64,000 nt of DNA from Streptomyces sp. NA02950 (lineage in GTDB: Bacteria; Actinomycetota; Actinomycetes; Streptomycetales; Streptomycetaceae): NCBI RefSeq assembly GCF_013364155.1, contig NZ_CP054916.1:4647001-4711000 (forward strand). The letters run 5' to 3'. Of the stretch, positions 43,324 to 54,200 are shown piece after piece. A program made the position numbers and the translations under genes. The notes below the pieces were generated by a model, which ran no database searches, was not told the DNA's origin, and was given only the letters and a program-made list of their open reading frames with translations. How positions within the stretch are numbered: the stretch's first letter is position 1; every line of letters begins with the position of its first letter.

Positions 43324-44175
43324 CTAGTCGGGCTGGTGCTCCGGGCCGCCGTAGTCCGGGCTGCTGTAGTCCGGGCTGCTGTAGCGCGGGCGGGCCTTGG
43401 GCCCCTCGTCGTCCGTACTGAAACCGGGGCGGCTGTACCCCAGGTGCGGGGTCCGGCCGACCGCCTCCGACCTGCTGGGGACGTAGGCCCCGGAGGCCGG
43501 TGCGGGGGCCGACGGATTCGCCAGCGCCTCGCTCAGGAACGGCAGCACACCACGCTCCATCAGGGCCCGTCGCCACACCTCCTTCGCCCGGTCCATCTCC
43601 TCCATCTGCTCACTGCGCGCCCCGCCCCTTATCGCGCTGGAGCCGTTGCGCAGCGCGGTCAGCAGCAGACCGACGGCGGCGATCAGCATGGCCGCCGCGG
43701 CGAGCGCGGCGAAGAACCAGCCCGCGGTGACCATGGGGTGGGCGATGGAGGGTTCGGGGTCCAGCACGCTCAGCACATAGCCGACGAGCAGAAAGATGAT
43801 CGCGGCCGTCCCGGCGAGCACCGGGGCCAGCACGGCGAGCATGGCCACCAGCCCCGCCCCCGCGGCGTCCTGCACGGCCCCGGCGAGGCCCACCGGACCC
43901 TCCTCATCCGCCGCCGTCCCCACTCCTCCGGAAAGCGGAAGGGGCGGGGCGGGCTCGCGCAGCCGGGCGCGCGCCTCCACGAAGTCCTGGTACTCCGGCG
44001 CGGCGCACGCCGCGATGGCGGTCGAGGCGCTGAGCGCCATCGTGCGCAGCTGGTCGGCGGTCAGCCGTCCCGTGCCGGTGAGGTCCGGATGAAGGTCCGC
44101 GGTACGCAGCGCCTCGTCGAGAACGCGCTCGAACTCCGGGCGGTCCTCGGTCAGCAGGTGCGGAGCGCTTGTCAT
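43324..44175 (-). CDS. Putative membrane protein with repeat tail
   Basis: 283 aa. N-terminal helical cytoplasmic part (1-~95), two or three membrane helices (LVAMLAVLAPVLAGTAAIIFLLVGYVLSVL and TAGWFFAALAAAAMLIAAVGLLLTAL), a charged segment RSEQMEEMDRAKEVWRRALMERGVLPFL, and a polar tail ending in SSPDY repeats. I do not recognise a family. Conserved-looking codon bias supports a real gene. Start ATG 44175. Confidence 0.75.
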   Translation of the reverse strand: MTSAPHLLTEDRPEFERVLDEALRTADLHPDLTGTGRLTADQLRTMALSASTAIAACAAPEYQDFVEARARLREPAPPLPLSGGVGTAADEEGPVGLAGAVQDAAGAGLVAMLAVLAPVLAGTAAIIFLLVGYVLSVLDPEPSIAHPMVTAGWFFAALAAAAMLIAAVGLLLTALRNGSSAIRGGARSEQMEEMDRAKEVWRRALMERGVLPFLSEALANPSAPAPASGAYVPSRSEAVGRTPHLGYSRPGFSTDDEGPKARPRYSSPDYSSPDYGGPEHQPD

Positions 44176-44208
44176 GGTGCATCCCCCGATACTCCGTAAG
44201 GCCTTGAA

Positions 44209-44226
44209 GCCCGGCTTTCACCGGGC
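44209..44226 (-). terminator. short stem-loop after the phosphoesterase gene
   Basis: 6-bp perfect arms (GCCCGG / CCGGGC) with loop CTTTCA, in the 190-bp gap between two minus-strand genes. Modest strength. Confidence 0.4.
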
Positions 44227-44366
44227 AGTCGGGCGGAAACGGAGGAGAGCCTGCGACGGATAAGCCGATGGTAGAGCCGATCCGGCGCGGGGTGACAGCA
44301 AGTTTCGCGAATTGCTCCCGCGCCGGTGAAACTCTCTACCTGCCCACGAAAGCGTTCGCTGAACCC

Positions 44367-45587
44367 TCAGTCGTCCAGCGGAAGTTGCACAACCAGCAGT
44401 TTTCCGGCCATTGTGACGCCGCCGTCCATGGCCACGGCGAGCTGGTCGGCATAGACGTGCGGCCCTTCGACGACGGGTGCGCCGCCGTCCTCGTCGTCCT
44501 CCGAGCCGACCTCGCCGAGCAGATACGGAATCGGACTGTGGCCGTGGACGATGCGCTGCCCGCCGTAGGCGTCGAGCAGTTCGCGGACGGCCGTCGGACC
44601 GGCGTCCTCGTCCCGGAACGCGAACCGCTTGGTGAACTTGCGGAACAGGTCCCAGCACTCGTCGGCGTCACTGCGCTGGAGCGTCTCGGTCACGGTGTCG
44701 TTGACCGCCTCGATCGAGTCGCCGTACTCCAGATAGGCGGTGGTGTCGGAGTGGACGAGCAGATGGCCGTCCTCCTCGGCCATCGCGTCCAGCCGGGACA
44801 TCCACTGGAGGTGGTGGTCCTCCAGCCGCTCCATGTCGCTGCGCTGGCCGCCGTTGAGCAGCCAGGCGGCCTGGAAGGAGGCGGTGCCCGCACCGGAGTT
44901 GACGGGGGTGTCCCCGAACCGTTTGGCCCCGATCAGCAGCAGCTCGTGATTGCCCATCAGCGCCTTGCAGTAGCCCCCGGCGGCGGCGGCCTCGGCGGAG
45001 AGCTGCATGACGAGGTCGATGACCCCGATGCCGTCCGGGCCGCGGTCGGTGAAGTCACCGAGGAACCACAGCCGGGTGTTGCCCGCGGACCAGTTGCCCT
45101 TGGCGTCGATCAGGCCCTCGGCGGCGAGTGCCTCGCGCAGCTCGTCGTAGTAGCCGTGGACATCGCCCACGACGTACAGCGGGCCGGGCCCCCCGCCCTC
45201 GGCGAGCGGCCCCTCCTCGGGCTCGGGCACCGGGGTGAACGCCACGGTCGGACGGTCCTGCGGGGGGACCAGCGGGGTGTCCGGGACGGTGTGGCCCGGG
45301 CCCATGACGGGCAGCCGCTCGGTCGGCGTGTACTCGCGCGGCGGCGCCTGGGCGGGCGGCGTGGGCGGAGTGGGCGCGGGCGCCGGGGAGACGGGCGCGG
45401 AGGGTGCCCCGGGCGCCGGTGACGCGCTCCGCGGCACGCGCGCCTGCGCCACGGGCACCGATGGCGGGGACGCGGGCGGCGATGGCACGGGCGCCTGGGC
45501 CCCGGGCGTGGACGTCCCGTACGCGGGCACGGGCGGGATCGCCGCCGTGGTCCCTGCCGTGGCTTCCAGACCGGCCCCCTGAGTCAT
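44367..45587 (-). CDS. Calcineurin-like metallophosphoesterase
   Basis: 406 aa. The first ~120 residues are Pro/Ala-rich and disordered. The phosphoesterase domain has YVVGDVHGYYDELREAL, LWFLGDFTDRGPDGIGVIDL, LMGNHELLLIG and IVHGHSPIPYLLGE, the five metal-binding motifs of the PPP/Ap4A-hydrolase type. It could act on protein phosphates or dinucleotides. Start ATG 45587 has GGAGG upstream; an ATG at 45602 is an alternative. Confidence 0.92.
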   Translation of the reverse strand: MTQGAGLEATAGTTAAIPPVPAYGTSTPGAQAPVPSPPASPPSVPVAQARVPRSASPAPGAPSAPVSPAPAPTPPTPPAQAPPREYTPTERLPVMGPGHTVPDTPLVPPQDRPTVAFTPVPEPEEGPLAEGGGPGPLYVVGDVHGYYDELREALAAEGLIDAKGNWSAGNTRLWFLGDFTDRGPDGIGVIDLVMQLSAEAAAAGGYCKALMGNHELLLIGAKRFGDTPVNSGAGTASFQAAWLLNGGQRSDMERLEDHHLQWMSRLDAMAEEDGHLLVHSDTTAYLEYGDSIEAVNDTVTETLQRSDADECWDLFRKFTKRFAFRDEDAGPTAVRELLDAYGGQRIVHGHSPIPYLLGEVGSEDDEDGGAPVVEGPHVYADQLAVAMDGGVTMAGKLLVVQLPLDD

Positions 45588-45818
45588 CGACCCCTCCACC
45601 ATCGCGCCGCCGTGCCACCTTGTGGACCTTGCCTGGTCGACGGCGGTCCGCGGTGTCGTCCGCCCATCATAGGAATGACCGTGAGGGCTTGTGACGCACC
45701 AGGGGGCTGTCAATCGGTGCTCGATCCTGCTTGGACGGACTTTTATCCCGGATTGGCCCGGTAGGGGAAGTCCATCGGCCCCAGGTCCTGCTCGGGTCAT
45801 CCTTGAGTCGCTCTCAGG

Positions 45819-46919
45819 TCAGCCTCCGGCGCGGCTGCGCGGTGCGCTGACCGTCGTACGCGGGGGACGGCGCTGTGACGACCTCCGCACCATCAATTCC
45901 GTGGGTATGACCTGTTCCAGGGGGTGGTCGGTGCCGACCCCCTCGATGGCGTCGATCAGCAACTGTACGGCCGCGGTGCCGATCCGGCGCGGTTTGAGTG
46001 AGAGGGTCGTGACGGGCGGCTCGGTGGTCCGGTAGACCGCCGATTCACTGCAGCACACCAGCAGCAGGTCCTCGGGGACGCGGAGTCCGTAGCGGCGGGC
46101 GGCGGCGAGCAGATCGGTGCCGTTGGGGTCGAAGAGGCCGTAGACCGCGTCGGGACGGTCGGGGCGGGCGAGCAGCCGGTCGGCGGCCACGGCCCCGGCA
46201 CAGGGGTCGTGCGCGGGGTACTCCTCGTAGACCGGGTCCTGTCCCACGCGCTCGCACCAGTCCAGGTAGGCGGTGGTGGAGAGCCGGGTGTAGGTGTCGG
46301 TGGAGGTCCCGGTGAGCAGCCCGATCCGGCGCGCCCCGGCCTCCGCGAGATGGTCGAGCAGGCCGAGTACGGCGGCCTCGTGATCGTTGTCGACCCAGGC
46401 GGTGACGGGGAGGGTGCCGGCCGGGCGGCCGTCGCTGACCACGGGGATGCCCTGGCGGAGCAGCTCGGTGACGACGGGATCGTGGTCGGAGGGGTCGATC
46501 ACCACCGTGCCGTCGAGGGCCACGTTGGACCACACGTCGTGACGGGAGGTGGCGGGGAGGATGACAAGGGCGTAGCCGCGGGCGAGCGCGGCGGAGGTGG
46601 CGGCCCGTGCCATCTCGGCGAAGTAGGCGAATTCGGTGAAGGTGAAAGGTTCATCCCCGTACGTGGTCACGGTCAGGCCGATGAGGCCGGACTTGCCCGT
46701 GCGGAGGGTGCGGGCCGCGGCGGACGGGCGGTAGCCCAGCCGCTCGGCGACCTCGCGGACATGGCGGCGGGTGGCGTCCGGGAGCCGGCCCTTGCCGTTG
46801 AGCGCGTCGGAGACGGTCGTGATGGAGACCCCGGCGGCGGCGGCCACGTCCCGGATGCCCGCCCGCCCTAACCGGCGGCCGGTCGACCGGCTCACCTGGT
46901 GCTTCCCTGCTGCTGTCAT
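45819..46919 (-). CDS. LacI-family transcriptional regulator
   Basis: 366 aa. HTH IRDVAAAAGVSITTVSDALNGKGRLPDATRRHVREVAERLGYRPSAAARTLRTGKSGLIGL, then a sugar-binding-type effector domain. Start ATG 46919. It is divergent from hisC across 403 bp. In the same position S. coelicolor has a LacI-type regulator. Effector and targets unknown. Confidence 0.92.
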   Translation of the reverse strand: MTAAGKHQVSRSTGRRLGRAGIRDVAAAAGVSITTVSDALNGKGRLPDATRRHVREVAERLGYRPSAAARTLRTGKSGLIGLTVTTYGDEPFTFTEFAYFAEMARAATSAALARGYALVILPATSRHDVWSNVALDGTVVIDPSDHDPVVTELLRQGIPVVSDGRPAGTLPVTAWVDNDHEAAVLGLLDHLAEAGARRIGLLTGTSTDTYTRLSTTAYLDWCERVGQDPVYEEYPAHDPCAGAVAADRLLARPDRPDAVYGLFDPNGTDLLAAARRYGLRVPEDLLLVCCSESAVYRTTEPPVTTLSLKPRRIGTAAVQLLIDAIEGVGTDHPLEQVIPTELMVRRSSQRRPPRTTVSAPRSRAGG

Positions 46920-47322
46920 GGCCAGCCGATAGTAGGGCGCGCGCGGGGAGTCTGCGCGAATTCGCCATCGGTATTCGGAAGGCACGTTTCTGCATGAGCG
47001 CTTTCCTCAATCCCCTTGGAAGTGAAGCCAGTTGGGGGATTCGGAGGAGTTCTAATCGCCTCTGGCATATCCACGCCTGCTGATTGGTCCATGTCTCGAA
47101 GAGGTCTCAACTCACCTTCACGGGTGACGCGCGCCACGGCGCTCGCCACCGGCGCGCATGAAAAAGCGGGGCGCTCCCCCCGTTAGATACGCGGGCTCGG
47201 GCGGCGGGTACGCGGGCCGTTCCGGCGGGTACGCGAGACGGGGGAATCCTCATAAGGTGTGCAGTATTGCTGTGTGCCCGCTGCGCACGGGACACGACGG
47301 GATGGGTCGAGGAGGACTGTCG
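46920..47322. other. Divergent lacI-hisC intergenic region
   Basis: 403 bp. GAGCGCTTTC at 46996-47005 matches one arm and the centre of the LacI-family consensus GAAAGCGCTTTC and could be its operator. Around 47180-47235 there are near-repeats of GGCGGGTACGCG. The hisC promoter must lie in the 47240-47300 part. Nothing else is supported. Confidence 0.35.
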
Positions 47323-48402
47323 GTGACCGAGAAGAGCCCCAAGCTGCGCGCCGCGCTGGATGACGTTCCGACGTACAAGCCCGGTAAGCCGGCCGCCGCG
47401 GGCGGCCCGCTCGCCTTCAAGCTGTCCTCCAACGAGAACCCCTATCCGCCGCTGGCCGGGGTGCTGGAGTCCGCGGCCAACGCCGCCGCCTCCTTCAACC
47501 GCTACCCCGACCTGGCGTGCACCGCTCTGATGGCCGAGTTGGCGAGCCGCTTCGACGTACCGCTGGACCATCTGGCCACCGGGACCGGCTCGGTCGGTGT
47601 GGCGCAGCAGCTGGTCCAGTCCACGGCCGGACCGGGCGACGAGGTGATCTACGCCTGGCGGTCCTTCGAGGCATATCCGATCATCACGCAGATCGCGGGG
47701 GCGACCTCGGTGCGGGTTCCGCTGACCGATGCCGAGGAGCACGATCTGGACGCGATGGCGGACGCGATCACCGACCGCACCCGGCTGATTTTCGTCTGTA
47801 ACCCCAACAACCCGACCAGCACGGTGGTGCGCCGGGCCGAGCTGGAGCGCTTCCTGGACCGGGTGCCGTCCGATGTGCTCGTGGTGCTGGACGAGGCGTA
47901 CATCGAGTTCATCCGGGACGACCGGGTGCCCAACGGCATCGAGCTCTACCGGGACCGGCCCAATGTGTGCGTACTGCGCACCTTCTCCAAGGCGTACGGG
48001 CTGGCCGGGCTGCGGGTGGGCTTCGCGATCGCCCATGAGCCGGTCGCGGCGGCGCTGCGCAAGACGGCGGTGCCCTTCGGCGTCAGCCAGCTCGCCCAGG
48101 ACGCGGCGGTGGCCTCGCTGCACAGCGAGGACGCGCTGCGCGAGCGGGTGGAGGCGCTGGTGGCCGAGCGGACGCGGGTGCGGGAGGGGCTGATCGGTCA
48201 GGGCTGGACGGTGCCGGACTCGCAGGCGAACTTCGTCTGGCTGCGGCTGGGGGAGCGTACGGCCGACTTCGCGGCGGCGTGCGAGACGGCGGGTGTGGTG
48301 GTGCGGCCGTTCCCGGGTGAGGGGATGCGGGCGACCATCGGCGAGCGGGAGGCCAACGACATCTTCCTGAAGGTCGCCGAGCGGTTCCGCAAGGAGCTCT
48401 GA
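47323..48402 (+). CDS. hisC: Histidinol-phosphate aminotransferase-like enzyme
   Basis: 359 aa fold-type I aminotransferase: [56 protein letters not shown] and [21 protein letters not shown] (PLP Lys in SKAYG). It fits the HisC2 / aromatic-aminotransferase group; Streptomyces carry another hisC in the his operon, so this may serve phenylalanine or tyrosine. Start GTG 47323 has GAGGAGG at 7-8 nt; in-frame ATGs upstream lack support. Confidence 0.92.
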   Translation: MTEKSPKLRAALDDVPTYKPGKPAAAGGPLAFKLSSNENPYPPLAGVLESAANAAASFNRYPDLACTALMAELASRFDVPLDHLATGTGSVGVAQQLVQSTAGPGDEVIYAWRSFEAYPIITQIAGATSVRVPLTDAEEHDLDAMADAITDRTRLIFVCNPNNPTSTVVRRAELERFLDRVPSDVLVVLDEAYIEFIRDDRVPNGIELYRDRPNVCVLRTFSKAYGLAGLRVGFAIAHEPVAAALRKTAVPFGVSQLAQDAAVASLHSEDALRERVEALVAERTRVREGLIGQGWTVPDSQANFVWLRLGERTADFAAACETAGVVVRPFPGEGMRATIGEREANDIFLKVAERFRKEL

Positions 48403-48481
48403 GCCCGGGCGCCCGGCCCCGGCGCTGTCAAGGGGCTCGTCGGCCCCTTCTCGAAGCGCAAAGGATACCCATACGTACCCC

Positions 48482-48519
48482 CTTCGCCCCCTACCACCCC
48501 CAGGTGGGAGGGGGCGAAG
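48482..48519 (+). terminator. stem-loop between hisC and cydA
   Basis: 17-bp arms with one mismatch (48482-48498, 48503-48519) and a 4-nt loop, 25 bp before the Rex site. A weaker 7-bp hairpin is at 48430-48449. These should insulate cydA from hisC. Confidence 0.7.
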
Positions 48520-48543
48520 ACATGTGCGATGATTGCTTGTGAA

Positions 48544-48559
48544 TGTGAATACGTTCACA
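48544..48559. promoter_or_regulatory. Rex operator (ROP) before cydA
   Basis: TGTGAATACGTTCACA matches the Streptomyces Rex operator TGTGAACNNNTTCACA apart from the seventh base. Rex senses NADH/NAD+ and represses cydABCD when NAD+ is high. It is 44 bp before the cydA start. Confidence 0.88.
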
Positions 48560-48602
48560 AGCTCCCCAGGGGGCACAGGCAAGACCGTAAGGAGAGATCC
48601 AC

Positions 48603-50186
48603 GTGAATCTGGCTCTGGCGCCGGAGTCGCTCGCGCGATGGCAGTTCGGCATCACCACCGTCTACCATTTCCTCTTCGTCCCGCTGACGATCTCTCTCGC
48701 CGCGATCACCGCCGGTCTGGAAACCGCCTGGGTCCGTACGGGTAAGGAGAAGTACTTCCACGCCACCAAGTTCTGGGGCAAGCTCTTCCTGATCAACATC
48801 GCGATGGGGGTCGTCACCGGCATCGTGCAGGAGTTCCAGTTCGGGATGAACTGGTCGGACTACTCCCGCTTCGTCGGTGATGTCTTCGGTGCCCCGCTGG
48901 CGATGGAGGCGCTGCTCGCCTTCTTCTTCGAGTCCACCTTCATCGGGCTGTGGATCTTCGGCTGGGACAAACTGCCGAAGAAGATCCACTGCGCCTGCAT
49001 CTGGATCGTCTCGCTCGGCACCGTGCTGTCCTCGTACTTCATCCTGGCCGCCAACTCCTGGATGCAGCATCCGACCGGCTACACGACCGACAAGGCCACC
49101 GGGAAGGCCCAGCTCACCGACATCTGGGCGGTGCTGACCCAGAACACCACCCTGGTCGTGGTCTTCCACACGCTCACCGCGGCCTTCCTCACCGGCGGTG
49201 CCTTCGTCGTCGGTATCGCCTCCTTCCATCTGTGGCGGGCCAAGCGCGCGACGCAGCGCGGTGCGGAGCTGAGCGAGAAGCGGACCAAGCAGATCGGCGC
49301 CATGCGGAGCTCGCTGCGGGTGGGTCTGGTGGTGGCCGTCATCGCGGGGCTCGGCACGGCGATCAGCGGTGATCAGCTCGGCAAGGTGATGTTCGAGCAG
49401 CAGCCGATGAAGATGGCCGCGGCCGAGGCGCTGTGGGAGACCCAGGCGCCCGCCCCGTTCTCGGTCTTCGCCGTCGGCGACGTCGGCAAGGGCCACAACA
49501 GTGTGGAGCTGGAGGTCCCCGCGGCGCTCTCCTTCCTCGCCCACAGCAACTTCACCGACGCCGTGCCCGGGATCAACGACATCGCGCAGAAGGAGGCCGC
49601 CGCCTACGGCGGGGAGCCCGAGGACTACATCCCCAGCATCTTCATGACCTTCTGGGGCTTCCGGCTGATGATCGGCTTCGGGATGACCTCGTTCGCCGCC
49701 GGGCTGATCGGGCTGTGGACGACGCGCCGGAAGCGATGGCTGGACCCCGCCTTCCGCACCGGTGAGTACGAGGTCCCGCGGCTGATGCTCACCAAGAAGC
49801 GCGAGATGAGCCCGTTGCTCACCACCTGGTCCTGGCGGATCGGCATCCTCACCATGGGCTTTCCGCTGATCGCCAACTCCTTCGGCTGGATCTTCACCGA
49901 GATGGGCCGCCAGCCCTGGGCGGTCTACGGCCTGATGAAGACCGCCGACGCGGTCTCCCCCGGGGTCAGCCGGACCGAGGTGCTGATCTCGCTGGGTGTC
50001 TTCACACTGCTCTACGGCGTGCTCGCGGTGGTCGAGATACGGCTGCTGGCCAAGTACGCCAAGGCCGGACCGGACACCGACGAGAAGCCGCCCGCGAAGG
50101 ACCCCGAGCTCCGGCTGCCCTCCGGCGGTCCGGGCGGCGGGGCGGCCGACGCCGAGGCCGACAAGCCGCTGACCTTCGCGTACTGA
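48603..50186 (+). CDS. cydA: Cytochrome bd quinol oxidase subunit I
   Basis: 527 aa. Haem ligands and quinol site are visible: VYHFLFVPLTIS (His near 22), VVVFHTLTAAFL (His ~186), a Met in ILTMGFPLIANSFGW, and EMGRQPWAVYG, the GRQPW signature. Nine helices expected. Terminal oxidase for low-oxygen respiration. Start GTG 48603 with AGGAGA upstream. First gene of cydA-cydB-cydDC under the Rex site. Confidence 0.97.
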   Translation: MNLALAPESLARWQFGITTVYHFLFVPLTISLAAITAGLETAWVRTGKEKYFHATKFWGKLFLINIAMGVVTGIVQEFQFGMNWSDYSRFVGDVFGAPLAMEALLAFFFESTFIGLWIFGWDKLPKKIHCACIWIVSLGTVLSSYFILAANSWMQHPTGYTTDKATGKAQLTDIWAVLTQNTTLVVVFHTLTAAFLTGGAFVVGIASFHLWRAKRATQRGAELSEKRTKQIGAMRSSLRVGLVVAVIAGLGTAISGDQLGKVMFEQQPMKMAAAEALWETQAPAPFSVFAVGDVGKGHNSVELEVPAALSFLAHSNFTDAVPGINDIAQKEAAAYGGEPEDYIPSIFMTFWGFRLMIGFGMTSFAAGLIGLWTTRRKRWLDPAFRTGEYEVPRLMLTKKREMSPLLTTWSWRIGILTMGFPLIANSFGWIFTEMGRQPWAVYGLMKTADAVSPGVSRTEVLISLGVFTLLYGVLAVVEIRLLAKYAKAGPDTDEKPPAKDPELRLPSGGPGGGAADAEADKPLTFAY

Positions 50187-50216
50187 CGGACCGAGCGGAA
50201 GAGAGCTGAGAGAGCC

Positions 50217-51230
50217 ATGTCACCGGACCTGCACACCATCTGGTTTGTGCTGATCGCCTTCCTCTGGACGGGCTACTTCTTCCTCGAGGGCTTCGACTTC
50301 GGCATCGGCGTGCTGACCAAACTGCTGGCGCGTGACCGCACCGAGCGCCGCGTGCTGATCAACACCATCGGCCCGGTCTGGGACGGCAACGAGGTGTGGC
50401 TGATCACCGCGGGCGGGGCGACCTTCGCCGCCTTCCCCGACTGGTACGCCACGCTCTTCAGCGGCTTCTATCTGCCGCTGCTGGCCGTCCTGGTCTGTCT
50501 GATCCTGCGCGGTGTCGCCTTCGAGTACCGGCACAAGCGGCCCGAGGAGCGCTGGCAGCGCACCTGGGAGAACGCGATCTTCTGGTGCTCGCTGCTGCCC
50601 GCGTTCCTCTGGGGCGCCATCTTCGCCAATCTGGTGCGCGGGGTGCCGATCGGCTCGGACAAGAACTACACCGGCGGGCTGTCGGATCTGATCTCCCCGT
50701 ACGCCGTGCTCGGCGGGGTGGTGACCCTGGTGCTCTTCACCTTCCACGGCGCCGTCTTCGCCGCGCTCAAGACGGCCGGTGACATCCGGGGGAGGGCGCG
50801 GCGCTCGGCGGCCTGGCTCGGGTTGGCCACCGTCGGTGTGGCCGTGCCGTTCCTGCTCTGGACCCAGCACCACAGCGGCAACGGGCGCAGCCTGGTGGCC
50901 GTGGTGATCGCGGTCCTGGCGCTGACCGTGGCGCTGATCATGAACCAACGGGGGCGTGAGGGCTGGGCGTTCGCCCTGTCCGGGGTGGCCGTCGCGGCGA
51001 CGGTCGCCATGCTCTTCCTCGCGCTCTTCCCGGACGTCATGCCGTCCTCGCTCGATCCGCGCTGGAGTCTGACGGCGGCGAACGCGGCCTCCAGCCCCTA
51101 CACGTTGAAGATCATGACGTGGGTCGCCGTCATCATGACGCCGCTGATCATGGCGTACCAGGCATGGACGTACTGGGTGTTCCGCAAGCGCATCGGCACT
51201 CAGCACATCCCCGAGCCGAGCGCTCACTGA
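50217..51230 (+). CDS. cydB: Cytochrome bd quinol oxidase subunit II
   Basis: 337 aa, eight to nine helices. DLHTIWFVLIAFLWTGYFFLEGFDFGIGVL, GPVWDGNEVWLITAGGATFAAFP and TFHGAVFAALKTAGD are family hallmarks. Starts 30 bp after cydA, AGAGAGCC upstream. Confidence 0.97.
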   Translation: MSPDLHTIWFVLIAFLWTGYFFLEGFDFGIGVLTKLLARDRTERRVLINTIGPVWDGNEVWLITAGGATFAAFPDWYATLFSGFYLPLLAVLVCLILRGVAFEYRHKRPEERWQRTWENAIFWCSLLPAFLWGAIFANLVRGVPIGSDKNYTGGLSDLISPYAVLGGVVTLVLFTFHGAVFAALKTAGDIRGRARRSAAWLGLATVGVAVPFLLWTQHHSGNGRSLVAVVIAVLALTVALIMNQRGREGWAFALSGVAVAATVAMLFLALFPDVMPSSLDPRWSLTAANAASSPYTLKIMTWVAVIMTPLIMAYQAWTYWVFRKRIGTQHIPEPSAH

Positions 51231-51243
51231 GTCGCGGGAAGGC

Positions 51244-54200
51244 GTGTTTCACGTGAAACCGATCGACCCCCGGCTGCTGCGGTACGCCCGGGCCACCCGG
51301 TTCTTCCTGGCCGCGTCCGTGGCGCTGGGCCTGGCCGGGGCGGGTCTGGTCATCGCCCAGGCGGTGCTGATCGCCGAGGTGGTGGTCGGTGCCTTCCAGC
51401 ACGGCGACGGCGTGGACGCGCTGACGCGTCCGCTGATCCTGCTGGCCCTGGTCGCCGTCGGCCGGGCGGTCGTCTCCTGGCTCACCGAACTGACCGCCCA
51501 CCGGGCGAGTGCGGCGGTCAAGTCGGAGCTGCGGCTGCGACTGCTGGAGCGGGCGGTCCGGCTGGGGCCGGGCTGGCTGGACTCACGACGGACCGGTGAG
51601 CTGACCACCCTGGCCACCCGCGGGATCGACGCGCTCGACGACTACTTCGCGCGCTATCTCCCGCAGGTGGGCCTCGCGGTGGTGGTGCCGGTGGCGGTGC
51701 TCGCCCGTATCGTCACCGCCGACTGGCTCTCCGCTCTGGTCATCGTGGTCACCCTGCCGCTGATCCCGCTCTTCATGGTGCTCATCGGCTGGGCCACCCA
51801 GGAGCGGATGGACCGTCAGTGGCGGCTGCTGTCCCGGCTCTCCGGGCACTTTCTCGACGTGGTGGCCGGACTGCCGACGCTCAAGGTCTTCGGGCGTGCC
51901 AAGGCCCAGGCCGAGTCGATTCGCGCGATCACGGCCGACTACCGGCGGGCCACCCTGAGGACCCTGCGGCTGGCCTTCCTCTCCTCCTTCGCCCTGGAGT
52001 TGCTCTCCACCGTCTCGGTCGCGCTGGTCGCGGTCGGCATCGGGATGCGGCTCGTACACGGGGAGTTGGATCTGTACACCGGGCTGGTGGTGCTGGTGCT
52101 GGCGCCCGAGGCGTATCTGCCGCTGCGGCAGGTGGGCGCGCAGTACCACGCGGCCGCCGAGGGGCTGTCGGCGGCGGACGAGGTGTTCGCGGTACTGGAG
52201 CGCGAGCCGTCGGCCGGGGGGACGGCGAGCGCCCCCGGCGCCCGGGGGTCCGTGCTCGCCGTCGACGGGCTGATGGTCCGTCACCCCGGGCGCGCTGAAC
52301 CCTCCCTGGCCCCGACGTCGTTCGAGATCCGGCCCGGTGAGACGGTGGCCGTGGTCGGCCCCAGCGGCGCCGGGAAGACGACCCTGCTGAACGCCGTGCT
52401 CGGTTTCGCGGAGCCGTCCGCGGGCCGGATTCTGCTCGGAGGACAGGACCTGGCGTCGCTCGATCCGGAGAGCTGGCGGCGGCAGATCGCCTGGGTGCCC
52501 CAGCGTCCGTATCTCTTCGCCGGGACGATCGCCGAGAACGTCCGGCTGGCCCGGCCGGACGCCGATGACGAGGCCGTACGGGCCGCGCTGCGGGACGCGG
52601 GCGCGCTCGGGTTCGTCTCCGCGCTGTCGGAGGGGACCGCGACCCGCCTCGGCGAACTGGGCGCGGGCCTGTCCGCGGGGCAGCGGCAGCGGATCGCGCT
52701 GGCGCGAGCGTTCCTGGCCGACCGGCCGGTGCTGCTGCTGGACGAGCCGACGGCGAACCTGGACGGTGAGACCGAGGCGGCGGTCGTCGAGGCGGTCCGG
52801 CGGCTGGCCGTCGGCCGCACGGTGCTGATGGTGGTCCACCGTCCGGCGCTGCTGCCGCTGGCCGACCGGGTGCTGTGTCTTCCGGGTGGCGGTGGTGGTG
52901 CCGGTGGCGGTGGTCGCGGCGCGGACGCCGTGCGGGCGGATGTACGGACCCGTGTCGAGGCGCACGCGGTGGCGGGTGCGGGCGGCCCGGCGGCCGTCAC
53001 CGAGCTTGCCGTCACGACCGGCGCGGGACCGGAGCCGTCGCAAGGGGCACACCGGAGCGATGCGGTGCCCGCGCTGCCGAACGGCACCGGGGCCGCCGAG
53101 CCGCACGATCCGGCGGCGGGCGGCACCGGCAGAGGCGCGCTCGCGCGGGTGCGGGCCACCGCACGCGGCCGGCGGGGCCGGTTCGCTCTCGCGCTGCTGC
53201 TCGGCAGCCTGGCCCTGGCCAGTGCGGTGGGGCTGATGGCCGTCTCCGGCTGGCTGATCTCGCGCGCCGCCCAGCAGCCGCCCGTGCTCTATCTGATGGT
53301 GGCGGTGACCGCGACCCGGACCTTCGGGATCGCCCGCGCCGTCTTCCGCTACGCCGAGCGCCTGGTCTCGCATGACGCCGTACTGCGGGTGCTGGCCGAT
53401 CTGCGGGGCGCCGTCTACCGCCGGCTGGAGCGGCTGGCGCCCGCCGGACTCGGCCGGGCCCGGCGCGGCGATCTGCTCTCCCGGCTGGTGGCCGACGTTG
53501 ATGCCGTACAGGACTACTTCCTGCGCTGGCTGCTGCCCGTGGGCACCGCCGTGACGGTGGCCGCGGCCTCGGTCGGGTTCACCGCGTGGCTGCTGCCCGA
53601 GGCGGGGGCGGCCCTGGCGGCCGGGCTGCTGGTGGCCGGTGCCGGAGTGCCCCTGCTGTCCGGGGCGTTCGCCCGGCGGGCGGAACGGCGGCTGGCTCCG
53701 GCGCGTGGCGCGATGTCCGGCGAGGTCGTGGATCTGCTCGCCGGAACAGCGGAGTTGACGGTCGCCGGTGCGCTGCCGCGCCGCCTGGACGCGGTGCGCC
53801 GGACCGACGGGGAACTGACCCGGATCGCCCGGCGCGGAGCCGCCGCCACGGGCGTGGGTGCCGGGCTCTCGGCGCTGGCCTGCGGGCTGACCGTCGCCGC
53901 CGCGGCCTGGGCCGGGGTGGCGGCAGTGGCGGACGGACGGGTCCACGGGGTGTGGCTGGCCGCAGTTGTGCTCACCCCGCTCGCCGCCTTCGAGGCGGTC
54001 GCGGGCCTGCCGCTCGCGGTGCGGCACCGGCAGCGGACGCGGCGGGCCGCGGAGCGGGTGTACGAGGTGATGGACGTGCCGCCGCCGGTGCGGGAGCCCG
54101 GCGAGGACGCCCGGGAGGAGGCGCCCGCCGCGCCCTTCCCGCTGGTGCTGCGCGGGGTCACCGCCCGCCACCCGGGGCGGCGGGTACCCGCCCTGGACGG

